Shown here: in pieces, positions 43,851 to 53,592 of the stretch
Layout of the letters: every line of letters starts with the position of its first letter
Numbering within the stretch: position 1 is the stretch's first letter
Origin: Arthrinium phaeospermum
Taxonomy: Eukaryota > Ascomycota > Sordariomycetes > Amphisphaeriales > Apiosporaceae
Assembly: GCA_006503535.1 (NCBI GenBank)
Contig: QYRS01000006.1
Coordinates: 2,356,001 to 2,420,000, forward strand
Direction of reading: 5' to 3'
Length of the DNA: 64,000 nucleotides
Made by a program: the position numbers and the translations under genes
The notes under the pieces: model-generated
What the model was told of the DNA's origin: nothing
The model's input: the letters and a program-made list of their open reading frames with translations, nothing else
The model's database searches: none

Positions 43851-45281
43851 TTTGCCGGATTGGGAGAGGCTCTGGCCTCAAATATTGCGAACAGGTAGAA
43901 GGCGAGAGAGTTGGCTGGTCTGGTTGCGTTCGGAGAGGTTGACAGGTGCTTGAGCTCTCCGTTTCGAGATGGGAAAAGTCACAGCTCAGCCTCGTCAATT
44001 GCTAACTTAAAGGTGGGGCTAAAAGGTGGCTTAGGCCAGGAGGTAGCGAGCACGCGCTTACTTTGAGATGGACGCGCCTGCCCAACGAGCAACATTCCTT
44101 TCTTCATTCTCTCATGATTATTGAAGCTTCTCTTTTGCAAACTAAATAAACAAAGCAGTCGACAACCAAAAGATTTAGAACGTTTTAGACGCTCTTGCAT
44201 ATATTTTAACCTGCTGGGTCTGCAACGCATCACGGCATTTGCAAGCCGTCTCACGATTCGCTGGTTGATGGCACGATCTGCTTCCTAGCATCGTTTATTT
44301 GGACACTGGCTTCTATCCGTGAAGTACGGCCTTGGGGAATATTACTGATCTTCACACATTCCTTTCTCACCCAAGCAGTGGAAGACGCCGAAGAGTTGAC
44401 CTGTTCACTTCCGGATGTCATATCAACGGCTGCGATACAGCATCGCCACAGCCCGACGCTTTTCCTTTCCTCTCTTTTCCAAAGGATCAACCCGTTTGAT
44501 CTTAGCCTTGCAGGGAAGAAAACCTCAATTGCGAGCTACATGGAGCTGTTGACTTGAGTCTTCAGTGCATGACGAAAATATGCAAAGAACAGAAATCTGA
44601 GCGAGGCGGACCACATGGTCCTTCTATACCCTCCAAAGCTGACGTATCAGCGTGCAGACCCTTCCCTTCTCCTTCTCAGCCATCCGGTTTGGTGTTGTCA
44701 GGCGGCTTTTGACGCCGGCCCTCAGCAAGGACGACAGACAGCAACTGGTCGAGGATGAGCTGCTACGGCGGCTTGTCTTGTGAGGCTTCAAATTAGTTTT
44801 CAATCGGAGCCGAGGGTGACGACTGCGAAACCGCCTCGGCCAAGTGGTCTAGGGTTGGGGTTCGTATGCTTGGAACCGCGGCGAAGGAGGAGAATACACT
44901 CTTGTTCATACAAGCAAGATGCCCGATGATGACAAAGTATCCAAAAAGCCAAATTTGCAGGCAGCCTCTTCCGCGCCTACACGCGGTTTATGGTTGCCCA
45001 TGAGAAATGGAAGAGCTTATTTGAGGGCATATCAAAAGAACTCGTTTGTGTGTGACCAAGTTGGTTCATACGTACTATGGGTCATTTTACAAAGTTGTTC
45101 GAGTTTTGTTTCCTAGTGGTGACATCAATATCGAATATCAAAACTTGTTTGTTTTCTTCGGTCTTCGCAATACTTTTCTGGCGGTAGAATATATTATTTA
45201 TTAAGTCGAGTGCCCTGTGTCTAACAGGTCTGCTCCGTCGTACTATATACATCTTATATACCTCGCAGGAATTCTTGGGCA
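43851..45281. other. Intergenic region
   Basis: 1.4 kb upstream of ISY1. A short protein-like stretch at about 44677-44781 (plus, ending DRQQLVEDELLRRLVL) could be a gene relic, but it has no start and I cannot place it. No tRNA or snRNA accepted (see rejected items). Confidence 0.45.
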
Positions 45282-45626
45282 TCAAGCCACTACCACGAAC
45301 GAGCTCAGTGGCGAGGATCTGAACGGTTTCCGACAGACCTGCTGCTTGTCCCGGCAAGCTGAACTGCACCAGCCAGGCATAATGACGACCTCCGGGGGAG
45401 TCTTGCCAGTTCGAATTGAGCACAGCTCTCTCGCCCGGTGCACTCTTTCAAGCGTTAGCTCTTCATTGAGGCGTTTACCCATGCTGAGTTCGAATGCCAC
45501 TTCAGGACAAGTTGACCCAGCCGTATTGCGCCTCCCTGTGGAATCGTCAATGGCGCCCGGTGGGATTCGTTTGTAGGCTTTGCTGCATGGCATGCAGACA
45601 TAGGCGTAATGGAATCGTTTACACAT
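45282..45626 (-). CDS. Possible small cysteine-containing protein
   Basis: An ATG-started, intronless frame of 114 codons. It begins MCKRFHYAYVCMPCSKAYKR and contains further cysteines (TCPEVAF, ELCSIR, WCSSACRDKQQVC), so it may bind a metal or form disulphides. Short fungal proteins opening with MC-x-R and a CxxC are common, but I cannot name a family. It lies in a region that also holds a decayed gene, has no signal peptide, and a TATA-like ATATA stretch sits implausibly close to the ATG. It could be chance; confidence is low. Confidence 0.3.
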   Translation of the reverse strand: MCKRFHYAYVCMPCSKAYKRIPPGAIDDSTGRRNTAGSTCPEVAFELSMGKRLNEELTLERVHRARELCSIRTGKTPPEVVIMPGWCSSACRDKQQVCRKPFRSSPLSSFVVVA

Positions 45627-45989
45627 AGTGTGGTATATAAGGGTCGAATTCAACTTCCTTTGTATATTTTCCCGCTTGTCCGCTGTACGGCTACTGAAAT
45701 AGGCACACGAGGAGTCCACCCCCTGGTATATATAGGTCGGACCAAGGCGCTGATACACAATGCATTTATCGTCTGACAATGATACCTTTCTGGCCGCAGT
45801 TGGTCTCTTTGTAGGTCTTTTAGGCAAGGGACACTTTGTCCATGACAACCTTTACCAGTGGAAGCTGGGACAAGGTCGCTTTATCCGCGGCCGACGTGTT
45901 GCGCGGTCGATCTCAATCACGAATGGCTTTCCGCCGAGTCCGAACCTCCATTGCCCCTGGGAGCAATAGCTTCACCTCATAGACTCCGT
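45627..45989. other. Spacer before the decayed hydrolase
   Basis: About 360 bases. This is where the N-terminal part of the MetX-like hydrolase would be expected, but I find no convincing remnant; it is either deleted or too diverged to read. Confidence 0.45.
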
Positions 45990-46800
45990 TGTTTATGTGC
46001 CAAACAAGGGCGATCTATGTCAGGCCAGGCCCTCGACGTCCTCGTACTCCCAGACGGCATTGGCCATGGCAACTCCAGCAAGCACACCCGCAGCAGCAGT
46101 AACGAAGGGATAGCGTTCCCCAAGATCAGTACCCCGACATGATACATGCGTACCACAACAAGCCGACGGGGCACATGAGCATCCCACACGCGCGGCTCGT
46201 GCTCGGCGTCTCCATGGGCGACACACACGCCTGAATACTCGGCGAGGAGTGCCCCGACTTCGCCGACGCGCTGATGCCCGTTGCGGTGGGCGGGCAGAAC
46301 TGGCTGTATCGCACGATGATCGTAGACCTCGTGGTGGCGGACCCGGCGTGGAAAGAGGGGGTCTATAGGGAACCAGCAGCCGGTCATGGCAATGCGCGCG
46401 GGCTGCTCAAACCCGCGCGGCGCCCGTGGCCATGGCAAACCAATAAGTACCCGACGCAGTCCGCTGTGGACAGGTTCGTCGAAGAAGAGCCTGACCACGA
46501 CCTAAGGAGGGGGGTCGTTGACGTCAACGACCCAATCTTCACCTGGAACGCGTCGAGGGACTATGACCCTGTGTCCCGGCTCGGCGTCCTCAGCTCGGCC
46601 CTCACCGCTTTCCATCCGCCTGAGCTCGGGATGCTGGTTCTGGAGAAGGCAATAGCCCAACAGATGCGGCCCGGGTTGGGGAAGGCCGTCACGCTGCCCA
46701 TCAGCAACGAGACGATTGGGCACTCGTCGTACATCAGCGCCCGGCTCTGGGTCGACGACTGCGGTTGCTGCTGCTGGGCGGGACGAGCTCCACCGACTTC
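45990..46800 (+). pseudogene. Decayed MetX-like alpha/beta hydrolase (homoserine O-acetyltransferase family)
   Basis: Remains of an alpha/beta hydrolase of the homoserine acetyltransferase (MetX)-like family. The readable part starts LVLPDGIGHGNSSK (46046 onward), the pre-nucleophile region. Near 46125 the frame shifts, continuing as QYPDMIHAYH and RLVLGVSMGDTHA, the nucleophile elbow (Ser in GVSMG). A TGA at about 46231 sits where the family normally has Trp or Phe. The same frame then runs on as ILGEECPDFADALMPVA, WLYRTMIVDLVVADPAWKEG, YPTQSAVDRFVEEE and NASRDYDPVSRLG, ending near RLWVDD. The segment that normally carries the catalytic Asp (NSADD before NPPELG) is missing: LTAFHPPELG. The N-terminus is also lost. 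One frameshift, one stop and loss of the acid residue make a working enzyme very unlikely. The stop does not fit the CpA-to-TpA pattern of RIP. Confidence 0.75.
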
Positions 46801-48167
46801 GCGTTCTGAAGCATCCAGAGGCAAGACGGCAGGACATAATTAACACTGGGGACATCGTCCCCAGAACTCAAGCTCATCAGTTCACAATACCAAGCGCTGG
46901 AGCGAGCCTATCAAGGATAGAGGGTGAGGTGGTGATAAGTGGGTGGATTACTACAAGCGACACCGGCGCCCTGCCGGCTCCTATATAGGTTGGATTTTTC
47001 AGGAGGTCGGACTGCCCAAGAGGTCGATAGAAATACTTGCAGGTGCAGCTTCTCTCCGATGCAGTATTCTGAGGCTCAAGGGAGCAAACATAAGCGACCA
47101 TAAGTGTGCGGTCCAAGTGCATCTCCCGACACGTACTATCTACTACCCTATCTCAGGGACTGGAGGGGAATCAGCCACAAGTAGATAGACTGCAATTGAT
47201 TCCTACTCCCAAGCAAATGCAGGTCGATGATACGAAGCGCTATATAAAAGACGTCCCTCGACATGCCCATGATCCAAGAAGAGCTTTCCCCAAGCAGCCA
47301 GCAATCGTCGCTTTTCTACTCCCACAAAATCACTCACGACTCCTACAGATTGCCGCTATTGGCATACCGTTCTGGAATGGCACGTTCGCCCTACTCCCGC
47401 TCGCACGCTAGCTCCTTCCATCCGAAGCCCTGTCAGCCGTTGCCCTTGACGACGACGGGTTCCTCTCCATCTTGACCCGCGACACTGCCAACGACGACAT
47501 GACCGCGCACGAGGGCCACCCGATGATGGCCAGGTACGCCCGTACACCAAACAGTAGCAACGGCAGTTGGCGCTGCGACAGGAAGGGGGAGTGCGAGGCG
47601 AATAAGAAAAGGCAGTGGCTCGCCAACGACGTCGAAAGTGCAGTTGGTGGGCTGGGTGGAGGGGAAAGTGCTCATCCCACAGACGGGAGCTGAAAAGGGG
47701 TTGACGGTGTAGTATATCTAAAACATTGAGGCCGCTGTGTTTGTAGCTTTACTTCTTCAGGTCATCTAACAATAAGTCCCTATTCCCACGCAAGGATTCA
47801 GTCTAGAAGATCGAGCATCACTGGCGGTTGAAAGCAGTCGAGCTTGAGCTAGAGATATCACAATGCAGTTCCCAGATCGAACACTTGATTGTTGAGAAAT
47901 GGGCGGGTCTTCTTCAAAGCACGCTCGCCAAATGCAATTGTCGGGCTCGTCTTCATTCATGGTCATCTTGACCCAGCTCTTTGGCTCTCCTTGGGTCCCG
48001 CTGGATACCTGATGCTATCAAATGGTCCTCCGACACTTAACACTGAGTTGCTCATCCCCGCATCGAGCCTCGTGTTGTATAGCCCCGGTACGTGGGCAAT
48101 TCCAGCAGCGGCAGTGTATCATATGCGCGGCCGTGGTCGTCAGCCTCGGTTTTCACTATCGTAATCA
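46801..48167. other. Intergenic region with a possible gene relic
   Basis: Downstream of the decayed hydrolase. A plus-strand frame at about 47419-47693 reads protein-like (ALSAVALDDDGFLSILTRD, ending HPTDGS) and stays open for about 90 codons without an ATG. It may be a C-terminal fragment of another broken gene that I do not recognise. Nothing else supported. Confidence 0.4.
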
Positions 48168-48685
48168 TCACTTCTGCTGTGGCGAGTCCTTGACTGATTC
48201 CTCCCCTAGCACCTTACTCGCAGCCATGAACCTGTGATTATGCCGATGAGCCAATGAAATGTCGCCTCTTCCCCTAAGCCTTTGCCAGATATACAAACAA
48301 AGGCCATGCGGAAAGCAAGAAGAAGAAGAAGAAGAAGAAGAAAAACAGCACTTACATGCCGCCATGCCAGCTCCCCAACCCACGCATGGCCTCGGCCTGC
48401 ACGGCCGTCATGCGCAGCAGGTTCTCGGTATCGGCCAGGTTGGACGAGAGCTGCTCCAACTGCGAATGGAGATGGGACTATTTTTCGTTCAAGGGTTTCC
48501 CCCCCCGAAATGGTTAGCTAATAATCCCCGGTCTTCTCTCTCGTTCCTTGTCTTGAATCCAAAAATACAACACGAGATGTGTGGCTCACCAATTGCCGCG
48601 CCTTGACCGCGTTTCCCGAACTCTGCGGCGCTATCGACGGCCGGGTGGTCATGCCGCTACCCGTGTTGAAGTTCCTCGAGGCCAT
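48168..48685 (-). CDS. hsk3: DASH complex subunit Hsk3
   Basis: Small subunit of the DASH/Dam1 ring complex that couples kinetochores to spindle microtubules. Three exons (48685-48590, 48459-48356, 48231-48168) give only 87 residues, so simple open-frame scans miss it. Exon 1 reads ASRNFNTGSGMTTRPSIAPQ and ends ARQL. Exon 2 carries the family core LEQLSSNLADTENLLRMTAV followed by QAEAMRGLGSW. Exon 3 adds FMAASKVLGEESVKDSPQQK. The motifs NLADTENLLRMTAVQAE and KVLGEE are diagnostic of Hsk3. Introns start GTGAGC and GTAAGT and end GCAG and ACAG, and all joins are in frame. A pyrimidine repeat (TTC)n follows the second donor on the sense strand, and a (GAGAA)-type run lies just upstream of the ATG. 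Confidence 0.93.
48320..48344. repeat. (GAA)n tract in HSK3 intron 2
   Basis: Trinucleotide tract agaagaagaagaag... on the plus strand. On the HSK3 sense strand it is a TTC run about 10 bases after the donor site. Confidence 0.85.
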
Positions 48686-51042
48686 AGCGAAGGGTGCGCC
48701 ACGCGCTTTTTCCTCTTCTCTTCTCTTCTCTTCTCCGAAGATTGCGGCTGAGTGAGGAGGGGCACTGGCCGGGGAAGGGATCTGCTACTTTAGACTTTCC
48801 CGGTTGATCGATGTTTCGTTATGTTGTGTCAGGGTCGGACGAGGAAAGCTGATGTGTGAGTTGTTGTTGATGTTTGATATCAATTGGATTATGACTTTAT
48901 GCGGGGGTTCCACTACAAGCCGCGTTAGTGGTCCAATTGGAGTTGCCCGGCATCCATGGAATGGACCAGATCAGGCGTACAAGGGCTAAAAAAGTACGTA
49001 CCTCGACGCTCTCCCTACTGCCTACTGCCTACATCGATTGAACTGATTCAGATATACCAGCATTAATAAAATTGATTAGAACACCTGATTACTAGTCAGC
49101 AAGGTGCGTACCGATGTACAGGCCGTATTCGATCGTAGGCAATTAAGGAACCAAGTGTCCAACCCCTGGAAAGATAAGGGGTACGGCCACCAAACAGCAA
49201 GACACCAACTGCCATCGTAGAATCCCCTGCATAAACCCCAGGCAAGCACCCGTCGATATTTCCGCGAGTACGGAGTACCAGCAGAAGCTGTCGCCCGCCG
49301 CCAGGGGCAAGCAAGTGCATCGACATCTTCTCATGAACCCAATAATAGAAAGATATCAACATGTTGTCTATCCGGGAAAGAAACAAGCATACAGCAAGCC
49401 ACACCGGGCGCCGAGCGCAGGCGGTCAGCTCCTTTCCCGCCTCACACAGCGTAAGCAGGCGCCAAGCTCATTTCGCTTGTCTGGGCTGTAAGTGTAAGAA
49501 CTTGTCAGCAGCAGTAAGCACCAAGGGAGGACTGATGCTGCCCGAACCCCTCTCTCCGCGTGTCGAGCTTACTTCTCGCCCGGAATGCAGGCAGAAGAAA
49601 AGAACTAATCATCAAACATATGTTGTGCAACATGACCGTCAGCACCAACACCAGCCCGACGGATAACAGGATTCGAAGCTGAATTCTACAGCGAACAGTA
49701 CCCTACCCCTTATTGCCGGGACATGTGGTGCCCAAGCCAGTCTACATGTGTACAGAACTACGAAAACACCTCTGTATTGTCATAGCTAGATCATTATCAC
49801 AGCTATTGCATGGTAGCCATTCATGATTATTTCCACTCGAATTCATTGTATTTGCCTTTCCTAGTGTGTCGCAATAAAGCGGCCTTCATTAAGCCTTGCT
49901 CCTTAAGTACGTCTTGTGCTCTCTTTTGTGTGTTGCAATCCGGCGCCATCTTGCCATGTTGAGACAAAAACTCATTCGTCTCTTTGTACAAAGTCGACTC
50001 CTCCCTTCTTTCTTTTCTCCCCCCGTTTGCCATGCTGTACCACCACCCATGGGCTTGTTTCGCCTCCAGCTTCCCCCCTTAGCAGGCTTTTGTGGAATAT
50101 TAGAACTCAAATAGAAGTAAAGTAGAAACAAGGGAAATTTTGCGGATGTCGGACCGCCGCGTGTGTGCCATAGTCATGTAGAGCCAAGCTGCTCCACTAC
50201 TGCTCTCTTCTCAACTCTCGCCGCCGCCCCTTCCAACCGACGGCAGCTTCCTGCCCAGCAAGGGGCAAACTGGCCGAGATAGGTAAGATAGACCAGAATC
50301 CAGATCTAATCGTAAACATGCCTTCTTCCGCAACTCCCTTCGCGGAAAAACAGATACGCCTAAAAAGAAAAAGTGCGACTTGGCCAAAAAACACGATACA
50401 AAGAGTCGACAAGACGCACCCAAAGATCGGTTTCATGACCAGAATTTTATACAGTCCCATCCCCTTTTGTGTGCCCAATCTCCATGAGGCGGAATTAGGT
50501 CCCATCGATATTAGGTCCGTCCATGAAGAAGAATGATGAAGCACGTCCGAGAATCTCCAGAATTCGGGGGGGTCCGGCAAACTAGACATTAAATGCCTTA
50601 AATGCCTCTAGTTCGTGTGTCATCGTGATCCGAGGAATAAAGAAATGTGTGCCCATGTTGACAATGGAAAAATGATGTGTACTGCTAGCACGAAACCCCG
50701 CAACCCAATGCATATCACCAGAAATGAAAAGCTGCTGCTTCGTCGTGCCAAAAACAAGGAAATGATGCCTTATGTGTTTGGGGTAATGTCGCCCCTGAGA
50801 GATAACCATCGAACAAGCCTGTGTATGCTGTGGAAAATCGTAGCCAATCGTTTGGGTCTTAGAAGATGCTGTACGTGACCCATGCTTTGCAAAGTGCGAG
50901 GACGCGATGACACAAGGCCGAGATTGAAACAGGCCGCGGTCTATATGCGAGTATGATTGGTCGTCACGTTCGTCTTGTTGTTGCGGTCGGACTTGGGAGG
51001 AGTCGCGTAACAGGCCGGTGACGATCTTCGAGACGGCGCATC
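48686..51042. other. 2.36-kb intergenic region
   Basis: Upstream of HSK3 and downstream of the Rossmann-fold gene. It contains a TTCTC pentamer run at 48713-48735 (HSK3 leader) and three copies of ctactgc-like units at about 49011-49033. No gene, tRNA or transposon recognised. Confidence 0.5.
48713..48735. repeat. (TTCTC)n pentanucleotide tract
   Basis: Four to five TTCTC units on the plus strand, 28 bp upstream of the HSK3 start codon, so purine-rich in its 5' leader. Confidence 0.8.
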
Positions 51043-53592
51043 TTATCGGACTCCAACGGCCGGTCGAGGGCCGAGGCTACTCTGGCTGCTATGCGCAGAG
51101 GGTTCGGACTCGAGGTTGATGGAATCACCACTCCCCGCGCTGGCGCTCGCACTGCCGGTCAGACTCCGTACGTTTTTGGGCTTCGGTGGTTGGAGGGCGC
51201 TCACCCCGACACGTTGTTCCACTTTCTGAGGCGCAACCGCGTTCCCGTGACCCGGAGGGTATCGAGGAACCGGCTGTCGCATACCATCCGGCGGAGATGG
51301 TCGGCCATTCATACCAGGTCCTCCCATCATTCCGTTAGGTGGCGACGGTCGTCCGTTGCCGCCGCGAATCGACGGGCTGTAGGGGCCTCCAGGCGAGTGA
51401 CTAACACGTCGTGGGAACGGTCCGTTCATGCCACTCATGCCACCGGGGCCGGAAATTTGGTCCAGATGCTGTGCCGTAAGAGAGTTGGCTCTGGAGCCAG
51501 CTTGCATTTGTCCCCGGTCTACACCGGCATATCGGTTGGATGTCGACGCCATGAGCGTATCGTCGAGGAAGTTTTCGTGCAGGCCGGGAATCGAGTTCAT
51601 ACCAATCTGACTAGAACGGTTTCTGCCAAATCCAGGTCGGCCGAATCGACTGTTCCGGGCGGGCATGTTGCCTCCTCCGTTACCACCCTCGGGATCTTGT
51701 CGTATCTGTTTCTGATTGGGGGCGTTCATCCGGGCCTTTCTCGAAGTAACGCTCATCATATCGAAGTTGTCGGGGTCGATCATCGGCGTCATCGGAACGG
51801 CATTAGGATCAAAGAAGTCGTCCAATTCTTCGTCCTCGTCATCGAACTGGCCGCCACGGACGGACGGTGGTGGGCCCGGGCGTCGTCGAGGGCCTCCTGG
51901 CCCAGGGGGGCCGGGAGGGCCGGGAGGACCTCGTCTCATGCGCATTTCCTGCTCCTTGAGGGCAAGCTCCCTCTGGCGAAGCTGGAGTTCCCTCTCTCGC
52001 AGGGCGATTTCGGAGTTATCGCCGGGATAAGCGCCATCCGGTCCAGCTTCAGCAATATCGTCGTAGAGCATCAAATGGCTGAACTCGTTCAAGTCCGTCT
52101 CTTCCATCGAACCGCGCCTTGAAGGCTGCCTCGATCCTGCATAACCGTTAGGGGGGCCACGGTAACCATTAGGCGGGCCACCGTTGCCCATGCTAGGCGG
52201 GGGACCGCGGCGCATGCCAGGAGGCGGACCGGTAAAGTTGGATGAGTTTCTGGGGCGCGGGCCAGCTCGTCCCATGCCGTTTCCATTTGGCATACCGTTG
52301 CCCATCACGCGCTGAGGCGGGGGTCCATTGGACGACATGCGTGGCATCGGCCCGTTTCCTCCTGACGGCGAACCAGACGGAGCAGGATAACCCGCAGGAA
52401 TTTCCTTGGGCCTCTGTTGATTTGTGATGTTCGCATGGTGGAATATAGCATATAGTGTATCGATGGTTGGCACCTTGACACCAGCCGCCCTGGCAAGCTC
52501 GCGTGGCGAACCCAGATACGTCTCAACCTCCATTGGACGCCGGGCCATATAGTCTTGCCACATGATACTGCCGCTTTCGGAAGGTTGGCACTGTTCCTTG
52601 ATAGTGCTGTCTTTGAAATTGGGGCTAAAGCTGCAGCCCTGGGCGGTTGCGAGCTCGATAAGCTCGTCAATCACACCATAAACCAGCTCACGAACACCTT
52701 TCTTCTCCAGGAGAGCCGTGTGCGAGGAGGTATCGAAGATGACACTAGCGGGGTGGAAAGCGATAGGTCTACAGATCGTTAGTTTGTGTCCAATCGCAGC
52801 GAGGGAAACGGAATAGTGTGGCTTACCCGATAACTCGCTCATACTGCTGTTGGCGAATGTTGGGAGACATTTTACAGTCTACTTGACCGGTACTCAAGGT
52901 CATCGCGAGAGCCTGTGCCATATCTTCTTGTATCGTCGCCGGGATGTTGGCGTTTTGGTTGGCGGGCCCAACCCAGATTTCTGTTGACCCTTTGTGCTCG
53001 AATTCACTAGCTCCGAGCTGGGTAATTTGGGCGTTGGAAACAAGCGACAGCACCACATTGGTTGGAAACCTGTCTTCGATGGCCTTCTCGATGCCCAGCG
53101 TATGTGTAGTGTTGATGAGGATACATGTGTGTTGCGGGGTGACAACAGAATCAATCACCGAGGCAATGTCGTAGACATCTGGCAGCGCCTTGATGCAGAG
53201 AATGACGTAGTCGAAGGCACCCTCCTTCAGTGATGCGGCCTCTTCGGGGGTTCGTACAACTAGAAGCTGTTAGCATCACGATCGCGAATCACCATTGGCT
53301 CAGACAGGTCTGATGACATACCCTGTCGTGGCTTAAAGCGTTCGTTGCCAAATGAGTCGGATCTGTGATTAAGGGGTCAGTTCCATCTCGGACTTGGACT
53401 CGTAGCCCCTCGGGCGTTTAGGCAAGAGACTTACTTGAATGAGATACCATACTGATGTACACTGTCGAACCCGGATTTCCACACCAGCGTTACGTCGCAG
53501 GCGTTAGTGGCCTGTAGTCTCCATGACAGGAAAGCAGAAACTGCATTGCCGCCCACTGCACATATATTCATTAGTTCATCATACTCTGCCAT
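51043..53592 (-). CDS. Ketopantoate-reductase-like protein with long disordered tail
   Basis: Protein with an N-terminal NAD(P)-binding Rossmann fold and C-terminal helical domain of the ApbA/PanE (ketopantoate reductase) type, then about 450 residues of low complexity. Exons 53592-53435, 53362-53322 (41 nt), 53259-52827 and 52768-51043 give about 785 residues. The nucleotide-binding start is NICAVGGNAVSAFLSWRL, a degenerate GxGxxG (GGNAVS), so binding may be weak. The fold continues with FDYVILCIKALPDVYDIASV and SNAQITQLGASEF, and PIAFHPASVIFDTS begins the C-terminal domain. The tail is rich in Gly, Pro, Arg, Asn and Met, has a charged RERELQLRQRELALKEQEMR coil and polyproline (GPPGPPGPPGPGGP). 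The start is the ATG at 53592 (MAEYDELMNICAVGG); no upstream in-frame ATG exists. Its size suggests a cell-architecture or scaffold role rather than pantothenate synthesis, as an inference. Confidence 0.85.

Noticed and set aside
44496..44507. Minus-strand GGCTAAGATCAA, identical to part of U2 snRNA
   Set aside because: Only 12 bases match; the branch-recognition region GTGTAGTATCTG and the Sm site expected next are absent, so it is a chance match.
44838..44867. tRNA-like A box (GGCCAAGTGG) and B box (GGGGTTCG...) on the plus strand
   Set aside because: The boxes are about 10-15 bases apart, leaving no room for an anticodon arm, and the T stem does not pair. At best a tRNA relic.
45990..46800. 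RIP as the cause of the hydrolase decay
   Set aside because: The TGA would need a GpG-to-GpA change rather than the RIP-favoured CpA/TpG change, and the region is not A+T-enriched.
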